From NCBI GenBank assembly GCA_000433355.1, contig FR893154.1, forward strand, positions 93,251-157,250: a DNA stretch of 64,000 nucleotides, written 5' to 3'. Of this stretch, positions 26,859-35,641 are shown piece by piece (positions within the stretch are counted from its first letter, which is position 1; every line of letters starts with the position of its first letter). Made by a program: the position numbers and the translations under genes. A model generated the notes under the pieces. That model made no database searches. It worked only from the letters and a program-made list of their open reading frames with translations, and had not been told where the DNA came from. The DNA is from Alistipes sp. CAG:435 (GTDB lineage: Bacteria > Bacteroidota > Bacteroidia > Bacteroidales > UBA932).

Positions 26859-28181
26859 ATGAGCAAGAAGATTTACATAGAGACTTACGGTTGCCAGATG
26901 AATGTCGGCGATTCGGAGGTGATTTTCTCGATTCTCGGGAAAGAGGGGTATGAACGGACTGAGTCAATGGACGACGCGGACGTGATTCTCGCGAACACGT
27001 GCTCGGTCAGGGACAACGCCGAGCAAAGGATATGGGGGCGCATCGAGGTGTTCCACAAACAGAAGGAAAAAAGATCCGGCGTCGTGGTGGGGATTGTCGG
27101 ATGCATGGCCGAAAGGCTGAAAGACAAGCTGTTGGACACGCACAAAGTGGACCTTGTCGCCGGTCCGGACTCCTACAGGACGCTTCCGACGCTGCTCCGG
27201 GACATCGCGCCGGACAAGCCGCAGATCAACGTGATGCTCTCACACGAAGAGACTTACGCCGACATCGTGCCGGTCAGGACAGACAGGAACGGGGTCTCAG
27301 CGTTCATCTCGATCATGAGGGGATGCAACAATGTCTGCTCGTATTGCGTGGTTCCTTACACCAGGGGCGCGGAAAGAAGCCGAGATCCTCAAACCATTGT
27401 GGATGAAGCCCGTGACGTTTTCAGCAAAGGGTACAAGGAAGTCACCCTGCTCGGTCAGAACGTGGATTCCTACAACTGGAAACCGGCGGAGGGGAAAGGA
27501 TGTGACTTTCCGGAACTGTTGGAGATGGTCGCCCGGATCAGCCCTGAGCTGAGAGTGCGTTTCGCCACCAATCATCCCAAGGACATCAGTGACGAGTTGA
27601 TCGAGACGATGGCAAGGCACGACAACATCTGCAATCATATTCATCTGCCGGTCCAGTCGGGCAGCGACAGGCTTTTGGAGAAGATGAGGAGACGCTACAC
27701 CGCCGAGTGGTATCTTGAGCGTGTGGCGATGATCCGGGAGGTTCTGCCGGGCTGCGGAATCACCACGGACGTGATCGCCGGGTTCTGCTCCGAGACAGAG
27801 GAGGACCATCAGCAGACACTTGAACTGTTCCGTAAGGTCGGGTTCGACTACGCCTATATGTTCTACTACTCCGAGAGACCGGGGACGCTCGCCGCAAGGC
27901 ATTATCCTGACGATGTTCCGCTCGATGTCAAGACCAGAAGGCTGAACGAGATCATCGCCCTGCAGAGCGAGCTGAGCCTGAAGAGCAACCAGAATGACAT
28001 CGGCAAGACTTTCAGGGTTCTTGTGGAAGGGCCGTCAAAGAAGAATCCTGAAGAACTCTGCGGCCGCTCCGGCAGCAACAAGATGTGCGTATTCCCGGGC
28101 AAGGGACACAAGGCCGGAGATTATGTGGATGTCAAGGTGCTCTCCTGCACATCGGCGACCTTGATCGGTAAACTGGCTTAA
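26859..28181 (+). CDS. miaB: tRNA-2-methylthio-N6-dimethylallyladenosine synthase
   Basis: 440-residue radical-SAM methylthiotransferase that modifies A37 of tRNAs reading UNN codons. The N-terminal UPF0004 domain supplies the second cluster ligands Cys12, Cys48 and Cys82. The radical-SAM motif is MRGCNNVCSYCVVPYTRG (Cys156, Cys160, Cys163). A C-terminal TRAM domain (about 380-440, FRVLVEGPSKKNPEELCGRS) binds tRNA. The length and YGCQMNVGDSE start fit MiaB rather than RimO or MtaB. Cardiolipin synthase follows after 9 nt. Confidence 0.95.
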   Translation: MSKKIYIETYGCQMNVGDSEVIFSILGKEGYERTESMDDADVILANTCSVRDNAEQRIWGRIEVFHKQKEKRSGVVVGIVGCMAERLKDKLLDTHKVDLVAGPDSYRTLPTLLRDIAPDKPQINVMLSHEETYADIVPVRTDRNGVSAFISIMRGCNNVCSYCVVPYTRGAERSRDPQTIVDEARDVFSKGYKEVTLLGQNVDSYNWKPAEGKGCDFPELLEMVARISPELRVRFATNHPKDISDELIETMARHDNICNHIHLPVQSGSDRLLEKMRRRYTAEWYLERVAMIREVLPGCGITTDVIAGFCSETEEDHQQTLELFRKVGFDYAYMFYYSERPGTLAARHYPDDVPLDVKTRRLNEIIALQSELSLKSNQNDIGKTFRVLVEGPSKKNPEELCGRSGSNKMCVFPGKGHKAGDYVDVKVLSCTSATLIGKLA

Positions 28182-28190
28182 CGGCGGTCT

Positions 28191-29774
28191 ATGTTGCAGT
28201 GGATTCTCACGGTGTTATACATACTCCTGATTCTCAGCGTCTTCACAATCATATTGGTTGACCGGGGAGATTCAGGAAGGAAGTTCGCGTGGCTGCTCGT
28301 CATCGCCGTGCTTCCTGTGGTCGGACTGGTCCTCTACCTGATGTTCGGCATCAACTACCGGCATCACTGGATCTTCAACCGCCGGCATCAAAGGTACAGG
28401 GACATATTCGAGGCCGGAACCACTCCGGAACTGAACAGAATCCTCTTCGGTCACGACAACGAATCAGCCATCCGTGAGGAGTTCCGGCCGCTGGCGAAAC
28501 TTCTCGGGGCGGAAAGCTACCCATCCGTCACATCAGGCAACGATGTGGAGATCATCACGAGCGGACAGCGGAAATTCGACCTGCTCCGCGAGGACATCCT
28601 GGCGGCCAAATATTCAATCCACATTGAATATTTCCATTTCGGCAACGACAAGGGCAGCAAGGCGATCAAGCGTCTTCTGATGCAGAAGGCAAGGGAAGGG
28701 GTCAAGGTTCGTTTTCTGTACGAGAACATCGCCAATTTCCCGATAGCTTCGGCCTACTACAACAACATGAGGAAAGCCGGGGTCGAGGTTGTGAAGTTCA
28801 CCAACCCAAGGATGCATGTCCTGGATCTGGCCACGAAACTCAATTACCGGAACCACAGGAAGATAGTGGTGATCGACGGGAAGATCGGCTACACGGGAGG
28901 GATGAATATAAACGATCATTATTTCCGTCAGTGGAGGGACACGCACATGCGCTTAACGGGCGATGCCGTGGCCGTTCTCCAGTACACTTTTCTGGACTCC
29001 TGGTTGACAGGCGGCGGGACGATCGACAAGGAGATGATCGAGTATTACCCGATGGCGAAGAAGACGGTCACTGAGTCTGTCGATGTGACCGCGCGGGAAC
29101 ACAAAGCATTGAACAGTGTCGCTTCGACAGGCTCAGCGACCAGGGAAACAGGATCAGCGACCAGAGATAACGATCTGTCAACCGAACAAGAAATAGACTT
29201 CCGGGCAACCCACCAGACGCTCAGGAACAAACTGGTCCAGATCGTCCCTGACGAGCCGGACCTTCCACTGCCGATCCTCCAGCTGAGTTACGAATGGGCT
29301 CTCCAGCACGCCCAGAAGTACATCTACCTTCAGACTCCGTACTTCGTTCCCACAGAGCCGGTTATGGACGCTCTCAAAACCGCGGCCCTATGCGGGGTCG
29401 ATGTCCGTCTGATGCTCCCGGAAGTGGCCGACAACCTGCTGATGCGTCCCGCCAACAGAGCCTACTACGAAGAGGTCCTGCAAGCCGGAGTAAGAATATT
29501 CCTGCGAAAGGGAGAGTTCATTCACGCAAAGACCTTTGTCTGTGACGATTACCTCTCCAGCATCGGCTCAGCGAATCTGGACTTCCGCAGTTTCGCCATC
29601 AACTACGAGGTCAACTCCTACATCTACGATGAGGAGACCGCCCTGATGAACAAAGGAATATTCATGTACGACCTCAGGCAATGCCATGAGTTGACTTTGG
29701 AGGCATGGAACGCCCGTCCGTGGTATTCCCGCATCATCGAAAGTTTCATGAGGTTGTTCGCTCCGCTGCTGTAG
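28191..29774 (+). CDS. cls: Cardiolipin synthase (PLD family) with in-frame repeat insertion
   Basis: 527-residue membrane phospholipase-D-type synthase joining two phosphatidylglycerols. Two N-terminal transmembrane helices (about 2-22 and 33-53) precede two HKD motifs: NHRKIVVIDGKIGYTGG (His222, Lys224, Asp229) and HAKTFVCDDYLSSIGSANLD (His445, Lys447). Between them, at about residues 309-326, ASTGSATRETGSATRDN is encoded by two tandem copies of the dispersed GCTCAG repeat, placed in an inter-domain loop. Probably co-transcribed with miaB. Confidence 0.94.
   Translation: MLQWILTVLYILLILSVFTIILVDRGDSGRKFAWLLVIAVLPVVGLVLYLMFGINYRHHWIFNRRHQRYRDIFEAGTTPELNRILFGHDNESAIREEFRPLAKLLGAESYPSVTSGNDVEIITSGQRKFDLLREDILAAKYSIHIEYFHFGNDKGSKAIKRLLMQKAREGVKVRFLYENIANFPIASAYYNNMRKAGVEVVKFTNPRMHVLDLATKLNYRNHRKIVVIDGKIGYTGGMNINDHYFRQWRDTHMRLTGDAVAVLQYTFLDSWLTGGGTIDKEMIEYYPMAKKTVTESVDVTAREHKALNSVASTGSATRETGSATRDNDLSTEQEIDFRATHQTLRNKLVQIVPDEPDLPLPILQLSYEWALQHAQKYIYLQTPYFVPTEPVMDALKTAALCGVDVRLMLPEVADNLLMRPANRAYYEEVLQAGVRIFLRKGEFIHAKTFVCDDYLSSIGSANLDFRSFAINYEVNSYIYDEETALMNKGIFMYDLRQCHELTLEAWNARPWYSRIIESFMRLFAPLL
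29118..29165 (+). repeat. Two copies of the dispersed GCTCAG-type repeat inside cls
   Basis: GCTTCGACAGGCTCAGCGACC followed by ACAGGATCAGCGACCAG. Read in reverse they would encode LVADPVSLVAEPVEAT, the same peptide type as the GH125 linker, which shows both genes carry the same element in opposite orientation. Confidence 0.85.
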
Positions 29775-29902
29775 GACTTCCGTTGCCTCCTGCCGAATCA
29801 GCCTGCCTTCAGACCACATGCCCAAGAACAGTTTTCCCTGCCAGACCCCGAAAAAATGATTCCGGACTCGATTTTTTGATAATATTTTCCCAAGTACACC
29901 AC

Positions 29903-29937
29903 CGTTTTTGCAAAAAGCCTATATCTTTGCAAAAACG
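29903..29937 (+). promoter_or_regulatory. MFS transporter promoter within a 12-bp inverted repeat
   Basis: CGTTTTTGCAAA (29903-29914) and TTTGCAAAAACG (29926-29937) are exact reverse complements with an 11-bp spacer. The right arm covers the end of TATCTTTG (29922-29929), the -7 element. This arrangement suits a repressor operator over the promoter. Confidence 0.65.
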
Positions 29938-29954
29938 TTTTCGGTAACAAAAAA

Positions 29955-31397
29955 ATGACAAGTAAGACTAAGACCAATTTCAGATGGGTGATCTGTGCGA
30001 TGCTTTTCGTCGCGACAGCCGTGAATTATCTTGACAGACAAGTACTTTCCCTGACATGGGACGAGTTCATCAAACCGGAGTTCCATTGGAATGAATCGCA
30101 CTACGGCACGATCACGTCCCTGTTCTCGATCATATATGCGATCTGCATGCTGTTCGCGGGCCGTGTCGTTGACTGGATGGGCACCAAGAAAGGCTACCTG
30201 TGGTCAATCGGAGTGTGGTCGGCCGGTGCATGCGCCCATGCCTTATGCGGGGTCGTGACAGAAAATATCGTAGGACTGCACACGGCGGCCGAACTGGTTC
30301 AAGCCACAGGTGACACAGCGGTTCTCATATCCACAATCAGCATGTATTGTTTCCTTGTCGCCCGAAGCATCCTGGCCCTTGGAGAAGCCGGCAACTTTCC
30401 TGCCGCCATCAAGACCACGGCTGAATATTTTCCTAAGAAAGACAGGGCTTTCGCCACGTCCATATTCAATGCCGGCGCTTCTATCGGAGCGCTGTTCGCC
30501 CCGCTCACCATCCCGGTTCTCGCGAAGAACTTCGGTTGGGAGGTCTCGTTCATCATCATCGGAGCCCTGGGCTTCGTCTGGATGGGATTCTGGGTGTTCC
30601 TCTACGACAAGCCTGAGGCTTCCAAGCACGTGAGCAAGGAAGAGCTGGCCTACATCGAGCAGGACAAGGAACTTGACAACGAGAAGGCTGCCGACAACGG
30701 AACCGGGAAGAAGATCGGTTTCAAGGACTGCCTCAAGTACAAGCAGACCTGGGCGTTCGCCGTCGGAAAGTTTATGACCGACGGAGTCTGGTGGTTCTTC
30801 CTGTTCTGGACCCCGTCCTATCTGAACACACAGTTCGGGATCAAGACCAGCGACCCGATGGGTATGGCATTGATATTCACTCTCTATGCCATAACGATGC
30901 TTTCGATCTACGGCGGAAAGCTTCCTACCATATTCATCAATAAGGCGATGAAGAAGGGAGAGGCGTTCGATCCGTACGCGGCCAGGATGAAGGCGATGCT
31001 GATCTTCGCGTTCCTGCCGCTGGTCGTCCTGCTCGCACAGCCTCTTGGCAGGATATCCCCTTGGTTCCCGGTCATCCTGATCGGCATCGGCGCGGCCGCG
31101 CACCAGTCTTGGTCCGCCAACATCTTCTCAACCGTAGGAGACATGTTCCCGAAATCCAGCATCGCCACCATCACCGGTATCGGCGGCATGGCGGGAGGAC
31201 TCGGCTCAATGTTCCTCCAGAAAGTGGCTGGTGAGCTCTTCGTTTACTCCGAGCAAGTCAACCTGTCCTTCTTGGGATTCACCGGAAAACCGGCCGGCTA
31301 CTTCATCATCTTCTGCGTCTGCGCCACCGCCTACCTTATCGGCTGGTGCATCATGAAAGCCCTTGTACCTAAATACAAGGTGATAACGCTCAACTAA
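29955..31397 (+). CDS. MFS transporter, ACS/hexuronate type
   Basis: 480-residue major facilitator with about 12 transmembrane segments, beginning with RWVICAMLFVATAVNYLDRQVLS, a sequence typical of the anion:cation symporter branch that includes ExuT-type hexuronate and related sugar-acid carriers. The LFAGRVVDWMGTKKGY loop 2-3 motif and RSILALGEAGNFPAAIKTTAEYFP are characteristic. It is transcribed alone under a promoter with a candidate operator. No uronate-catabolism gene is adjacent, so the substrate (glucuronate, galacturonate or another acid) is uncertain. Confidence 0.85.
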   Translation: MTSKTKTNFRWVICAMLFVATAVNYLDRQVLSLTWDEFIKPEFHWNESHYGTITSLFSIIYAICMLFAGRVVDWMGTKKGYLWSIGVWSAGACAHALCGVVTENIVGLHTAAELVQATGDTAVLISTISMYCFLVARSILALGEAGNFPAAIKTTAEYFPKKDRAFATSIFNAGASIGALFAPLTIPVLAKNFGWEVSFIIIGALGFVWMGFWVFLYDKPEASKHVSKEELAYIEQDKELDNEKAADNGTGKKIGFKDCLKYKQTWAFAVGKFMTDGVWWFFLFWTPSYLNTQFGIKTSDPMGMALIFTLYAITMLSIYGGKLPTIFINKAMKKGEAFDPYAARMKAMLIFAFLPLVVLLAQPLGRISPWFPVILIGIGAAAHQSWSANIFSTVGDMFPKSSIATITGIGGMAGGLGSMFLQKVAGELFVYSEQVNLSFLGFTGKPAGYFIIFCVCATAYLIGWCIMKALVPKYKVITLN

Positions 31398-31889
31398 CGG
31401 CGGAACACCAATCCAATGCAAGCCAGGCCTCAACTTGGCATATTACCTCAAGATTTGCGATGGCTTCTTCATCTCGCGAATCACCACCGTCACAAACCGC
31501 GTGGCAGACAAGTCACTGACAGCCAACAAATTAAGCCTCTTCGTGGTGCAGAATATCGCCCCACGAAGAGGCTTAATTTATTGACTATAAGGCGTATATC
31601 CGCCACAGCCACCACGAAATCAGAGATTTCAGGCGAACCAACGTACAAACTTCAAATCATCATACAATATAAGCACTTGAAAGGCACAGGCACAATACAG
31701 TCTGACAGATATCAAATGACATACACTCAAATGCTAATATGCAACATTACTTCCTGCCGCCAATATATTTTCACTTATAGATATTGCATATCCGCGAATA
31801 TTTATGTAAAATTGCCGAAACTATACACATAAAAAGAGAAATTGAACCAAACTTATGATGTTATAACTAACTTAAAAATATTTTCAATA
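31398..31889. other. AT-rich intergenic region before the CsgG cluster
   Basis: About 490 bp. It holds the 19-bp perfect hairpin (31528-31579); the remaining 300 bp is AT-rich and without a convincing gene. No TAnnTTTG promoter stands out before the CsgG gene. Confidence 0.6.
31528..31579. terminator. Perfect 19-bp hairpin after the MFS gene
   Basis: 31528-31546 and 31561-31579 are exact reverse complements (AAATTAAGCCTCTTCGTGG) with a 14-nt loop. It ends in an A/T-rich stem foot and likely terminates the MFS transcript. It also marks the left edge of the AT-richer region. Confidence 0.75.
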
Positions 31890-32777
31890 ATGAAAATCAA
31901 GCATTTATTAATCTTTCTTTTATCAATTTGCGTCACATTTCCGCTGAGCGCTCAAGACGAGCAACGTACTATCAAAAGGAAAGTCGCTATCGGCAGATTT
32001 TCAAATGAGACGCAGTATGCGAAAGGACTTTTCTATGACAAGGATAATGATCCTATGAGGAAACAAGCCCTTGATATTCTTTCATCAAAACTGGCATCCA
32101 GCGGAAAGTTCATCCTCTTGGAGCGGGAAGACCTTGACCTTCTTGTCGCGGAAGCAGGGGAAGACATGAAGAAAATCGGAGCGGATTACATCATCCTCGG
32201 TTCGATAACGGAGTTTGGACGTAAAAATGAGGGACAGCAAAAGGTGTTCTCCTCAACAAAGACTCAAACCGTCGAGGCCGGGGTAAGTATTCGCCTTGTT
32301 GAATCGGCGACAGGTCTAATCATCTATTCTGATGAGGCTAAAGGATATGCTGAGACAACAACCAAGGAGACACTCGGAGTCGGTGGTAAGGCTGGATATG
32401 ACGCAACCCTTAGCGACAAGGCGATCTCCGCGGCGATCTCTCAACTGGTGGAGAATATTATCAATAAATGTATGGATAAGCCGTGGCGCTCATACATTTT
32501 ATCTGTGGAAGATGGAACTTATATCATTTCCGGCGGAGCATCCCAAGGACTTGCTGCCAATGACAGGTTCAACGTCTACAAGAAAGGAAAATCAGTAAAA
32601 AACCCTCAGACCGGAATGATGATAGAGCTTCCAGGAAGCAAAGTAGGAGAAGTCACAGTCATTTCTTCCATAGGAGACACTCCGGAAACCGAGATTTCAT
32701 TCTGCAGTTACTCCGGAGAGGATCTCGATCTTACAAAAATTTCTGAGAACTATTATATTATGGAGGACAAGAAATGA
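31890..32777 (+). CDS. CsgG-family outer-membrane assembly protein
   Basis: The start is taken at MKIKHLLIFLLSICVTFPLS (31890), which gives a signal peptide; an upstream ATG at 31842 would add 16 residues. The mature protein shows the CsgG/HfaB core: KVAIGRFSNETQYAKG near the N-terminus, ILSSKLASSGKFILLEREDL, and IGADYIILGSITEFGRK, then a C-terminal extension (about 210-295). CsgG proteins form oligomeric rings or secretion pores at the outer membrane. The lipid-anchor cysteine of CsgG is not obvious here. It overlaps the next gene by 4 nt and heads a four-gene cluster. Confidence 0.85.
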   Translation: MKIKHLLIFLLSICVTFPLSAQDEQRTIKRKVAIGRFSNETQYAKGLFYDKDNDPMRKQALDILSSKLASSGKFILLEREDLDLLVAEAGEDMKKIGADYIILGSITEFGRKNEGQQKVFSSTKTQTVEAGVSIRLVESATGLIIYSDEAKGYAETTTKETLGVGGKAGYDATLSDKAISAAISQLVENIINKCMDKPWRSYILSVEDGTYIISGGASQGLAANDRFNVYKKGKSVKNPQTGMMIELPGSKVGEVTVISSIGDTPETEISFCSYSGEDLDLTKISENYYIMEDKK

Positions 32778-33124
32778 AAAGAATGATTCTATCTTTCGCT
32801 GTGATTCTGACTGCACTCCTGTTTTTGTCTGGCTGCGGAGTCGGTGTCCATTCTGTCGCATCGGGCAAGGAGGATGTCGCCAGTCTGGTTTTCACAGATA
32901 ATGCCATACACAACATCATCGTCACAATCGACGGAAAAGACTACAGCACACAGACTGTCAAAGTAAAAGGCTATAAGCCCGGAATGAACATCAAGAATAC
33001 AGTTCTCAACACGATCAAGATTGAGCCAGGACAGCACAGCGTGATTGTGAAATCCGGCGATAACGAACTGTTCAGAAAGCGTATATTCGTCTCAACCGGA
33101 GAGAACAAAGTGATTAATCTATGA
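32774..33124 (+). CDS. Small lipoprotein of the CsgG cluster
   Basis: 116 residues with a lipobox FLSGC (Cys21). The mature part of about 95 residues is predicted beta-rich: NAIHNIIVTIDGKDYSTQTV, IEPGQHSVIVKSGDNELFRK, IFVSTGENKVINL, resembling an Ig-like or PEGA-like strand pattern. No named family is recognised. ATGA overlaps at both ends couple it to the CsgG gene and the DUF4810 gene, so it is very likely part of the same envelope complex. Confidence 0.75.
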   Translation: MKRMILSFAVILTALLFLSGCGVGVHSVASGKEDVASLVFTDNAIHNIIVTIDGKDYSTQTVKVKGYKPGMNIKNTVLNTIKIEPGQHSVIVKSGDNELFRKRIFVSTGENKVINL

Positions 33125-33564
33125 AAAGGATAGCGTTGTTCATAGCCTCGATCATCTTATTGTCATCGTGTGCACCGACACTTATGTACAATTGGGGAGG
33201 CAATTCTAGCGCAGGTGTCACTCCATATGAGAATTTGACTTATCAGAATTATGACAAGCAATCACCGGAGACGCTTTGCAAACTAATTATCTTGTATGAG
33301 GATATGACATCCAATCCTGGAGGTACCCGCAAAGTCCCCGCCCCCGGGATATGCGCCGAATATGGATATCTCCTGATGCAGCCAGAAGTTCTTCAAACGT
33401 TCACAGAACATGCGACCAAGGCTCAAATGAGAGTATTCAAAGACAAGGATCTGAACTTTTATTTCAGAGAACACGGCAAGGAAATGTTCGAGAAGGAAAT
33501 CAAGTACTACCCGGAATCCGCAACATTTATCAAACCGTTAGTCAAAAAGTTAAGTTCAAGATAA
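33121..33564 (+). CDS. DUF4810 lipoprotein
   Basis: 147 residues with a lipobox LSSC (Cys17) followed by APTLMYNWGG, the typical start of DUF4810 lipoproteins. Later segments APGICAEYGYLLMQP and FKDKDLNFYFREHGKEMFEKE fit the family. The role is unknown. DUF4810 genes usually lie beside CsgG-like and DUF799 genes, as here. It overlaps the previous gene by 4 nt and is 3 nt from the next. Confidence 0.85.
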   Translation: MKRIALFIASIILLSSCAPTLMYNWGGNSSAGVTPYENLTYQNYDKQSPETLCKLIILYEDMTSNPGGTRKVPAPGICAEYGYLLMQPEVLQTFTEHATKAQMRVFKDKDLNFYFREHGKEMFEKEIKYYPESATFIKPLVKKLSSR

Positions 33565-33567
33565 GCA

Positions 33568-34233
33568 ATGAAAAAGTTTCTCTACGCGATCCTGCTGATT
33601 GCCGCCGCAACCTCCTGCTCCACAACGACAAGGCTATCTCAATACCCTAAGATGTATGAAAGCAAGCCGGTCACCATTCTTGTGATGCCACCTATAAACA
33701 ACACAGCTAATGTCGAGGCCAAAGATCTGCTTTACACTTCCATAAACAAACCGCTTGCAGAGGCCGGCTATTATGTGATCTCGCCACACCTCGCGATGGA
33801 TATTCTCAAATCCGAAAGTGCCTATGACGCCGAAATGTTCATTGACGCTCCGCTTGACAAATTCGCACAGTTTTTCGGTGCCGATGCGGTAGTGTTCTCA
33901 CAGATAGACAAATGGACGAAGAGTGGTTTCGGGATCGACACCAAAATCCGGTATTTTATCAAGTCGGCAAAGACAAACGAAATCATCTTTGACAGGACCT
34001 GTGATCTTCATCTGGATCTGTCGCAAAATAGCAGCGGAGGTGGAGTCTTAGGAGCCTTGATAGATCTTGCGGCATCTGCCATTGTCACCGCCACCACAGA
34101 CCACATCGTTGCCGCGAGAAAAGCCAATGCGTACATATTCAATGACATCCCGAGAGGAAAATACAGTCCTATGTTCGGCAAGGATCAGAATGTCTCAGCC
34201 GCGAAGAAGGACATCAAGGCAAATGTAAAGTAA
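33568..34233 (+). CDS. DUF799 (GNA1162-like) lipoprotein
   Basis: 221 residues with a lipobox AATSC (Cys17). The sequence YPKMYESKPVTILVMPPINN, then LYTSINKPLAEAGYYVISPH and FFGADAVVFSQIDKWTK, is typical of DUF799, the family of the Neisseria surface lipoprotein GNA1162, whose fold resembles that of trans-envelope assembly proteins such as TolB N-terminal and CsgG domains. It is the last gene of the cluster. A terminator-like hairpin lies 60 nt downstream. Confidence 0.87.
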   Translation: MKKFLYAILLIAAATSCSTTTRLSQYPKMYESKPVTILVMPPINNTANVEAKDLLYTSINKPLAEAGYYVISPHLAMDILKSESAYDAEMFIDAPLDKFAQFFGADAVVFSQIDKWTKSGFGIDTKIRYFIKSAKTNEIIFDRTCDLHLDLSQNSSGGGVLGALIDLAASAIVTATTDHIVAARKANAYIFNDIPRGKYSPMFGKDQNVSAAKKDIKANVK

Positions 34234-34293
34234 GAGTTGGTGGGCACCAAAACCCCGTGGCGCTTAAAGCATTAATTATAAACATATTAAGCA

Positions 34294-34332
34294 TTGTCCT
34301 AGTGCGATATTCGACACCAGGACAAAGTTTTT
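34294..34332 (+). terminator. Terminator of the CsgG cluster
   Basis: TTGTCCTAGTG (34294-34304) pairs with CACCAGGACAA (34315-34325) with one mismatch, followed by a run of five T. Confidence 0.72.
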
Positions 34333-34570
34333 CTTATTGATATTCAAGCACTTATCCGCCACCGCCTCAGTATCAGCCAGTGCGATTCAAAACCCTAATA
34401 ATCAATGGAATAGACATTCGTCTTCAGTTAAATCAAGCTAAAGGCAGAGTCTTAAGACGCTCATTATCAAGCATTCATAGCGCACCGCCTCAAATAGCCT
34501 AATCGGAAGATTCGCACTTCGGAGCTTCGACAGTCCCGGAGGGACACGGGGAAGAGTGAAATGAATCATA

Positions 34571-34601
34571 TTGTTAATTTCCATAATAATGATTAAGTTT
34601 G
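34571..34601 (+). promoter_or_regulatory. Promoter of the DUF3791/DUF3990 trio
   Basis: TTG at 34571-34573, a 20-bp spacer and TAAGTTTG at 34594-34601 match the Bacteroidetes promoter pattern. The first ATG is 16 nt further on, so the leader is very short. Confidence 0.72.
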
Positions 34602-34617
34602 CGGAAATTGAAAGAAT

Positions 34618-34845
34618 ATGAGCCAAAAAGAACGGGCAACGGAATTTGTGGTGTTCTGCATTGAGAATCTTGCGGATCGCTTAGGTGTGCCTGGTTCAGT
34701 AATATTCAATAAATTGAACAGCATAGGAGCGATCTCAGGCTTCCTTTATCCAAGTTACGAATCCCTGCATACACAAAGCAAGGAATACATCCTGAATGAA
34801 ATCCAAGCCTATATCTCCAGCCATAGCCTCAGCATAAAACTATGA
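34618..34845 (+). CDS. DUF3791 protein (first copy)
   Basis: 75 residues, DUF3791 family: ATEFVVFCIENLADRLG, then VIFNKLNSIGAISGFLYPSY and YILNEIQAYISSH. These small helical proteins almost always accompany DUF3990 genes and are candidates for the antitoxin. It overlaps the DUF3990 start by 4 nt (ATGA), so translation is coupled. Codons are more AT-rich than in the flanking housekeeping genes. Confidence 0.82.
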   Translation: MSQKERATEFVVFCIENLADRLGVPGSVIFNKLNSIGAISGFLYPSYESLHTQSKEYILNEIQAYISSHSLSIKL

Positions 34846-35339
34846 AAGTATTTCACGGCTCAATTTCAATAGTTGACAGACCGCTTGCCAATGCAGGTCG
34901 TAATCATCTTGATTTCGGCAAAGGATTCTATCTGACAACTTTGGAGAATCAGGCAATATCCTGGGCCTCAAGACCTTTGAATCAAGGCAAACAGAAATAT
35001 CTCAATATCTACGAACTGGATTCATCCGCAATTGCAAACGGAGACTACCAATACCTCCATTTCGATGAATACAACGCCGAATGGCTGAATTTTGTGATCT
35101 CCAACAGGAAAGGAGGCTCCGACTGGAGACAGTTTGACATTGTGGAAGGTGGAATAGCAAACGACAGGATATTCAACACAATCGAGTTATACTCCTCTGG
35201 CTTGATTTCCGAAAACGAGGCTCTTCAAAGATTGATTTATGAAAAGCCGAACAATCAAATCTGCATTCTTAACCAGGATATTATCGATAATCACTTGACA
35301 TTTGTTGAGGCGCGTGAAATAAAGGAGGAAGCGCAATGA
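34842..35339 (+). CDS. DUF3990 protein, predicted ADP-ribosyltransferase-fold toxin
   Basis: 165 residues of the DUF3990 family, which has been placed with ADP-ribosyltransferase folds. Possible triad elements are the His in KVFHGS near the start, the Tyr in DFGKGFYLTT and a downstream acidic residue (IFNTIELYSSG is one candidate); this assignment is inference. DUF3990 proteins resemble toxins modifying a target through NAD+. The gene overlaps DUF3791 copies at both ends by 4 nt (ATGA). Confidence 0.8.
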   Translation: MKVFHGSISIVDRPLANAGRNHLDFGKGFYLTTLENQAISWASRPLNQGKQKYLNIYELDSSAIANGDYQYLHFDEYNAEWLNFVISNRKGGSDWRQFDIVEGGIANDRIFNTIELYSSGLISENEALQRLIYEKPNNQICILNQDIIDNHLTFVEAREIKEEAQ

Positions 35340-35569
35340 ACGGAAATCCTTTAATAAATGAGACCCTGCTCCAAATGAAATATGCCAGAGTCATTTCTCT
35401 ATTGGCCAAGAAATTGGCCGTTCCGGAAGATAAAGCGATGGCAATTTTCTATAATTCAAAGACCTACAGCAATCTCAACGATTTAAGAAACGGTCTGCAA
35501 AATATGAGTGACGCCTTTTTGGTTGATGAGATCATCCAAGAATCTTCCGCCAGCTTGCACAAGGCATAG
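35336..35569 (+). CDS. DUF3791-like protein (second copy)
   Basis: 77 residues resembling the first DUF3791 copy in length and helical pattern: MKYARVISLLAKKLAVPEDK, then MAIFYNSKTYSNLNDLRNGL. Sequence identity with the first copy is low by eye. Its start overlaps the DUF3990 stop. Two DUF3791 proteins framing one DUF3990 suggests a tripartite module. Confidence 0.7.
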   Translation: MNGNPLINETLLQMKYARVISLLAKKLAVPEDKAMAIFYNSKTYSNLNDLRNGLQNMSDAFLVDEIIQESSASLHKA

Positions 35570-35641
35570 AGGCTGAGACAAGTCATAGATAATAGAGATT
35601 TAAGGAATCCGCTCAAAAAGGAACACCGCGATCAGAAAATA

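Larger units (their letters stand above)
34234..34617. other. Intergenic region between the DUF799 gene and the DUF3791/DUF3990 trio
   Basis: About 380 bp. It contains the terminator at 34294-34332 and the promoter at 34571-34601. The middle (34340-34560) shows no gene. Confidence 0.65.
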
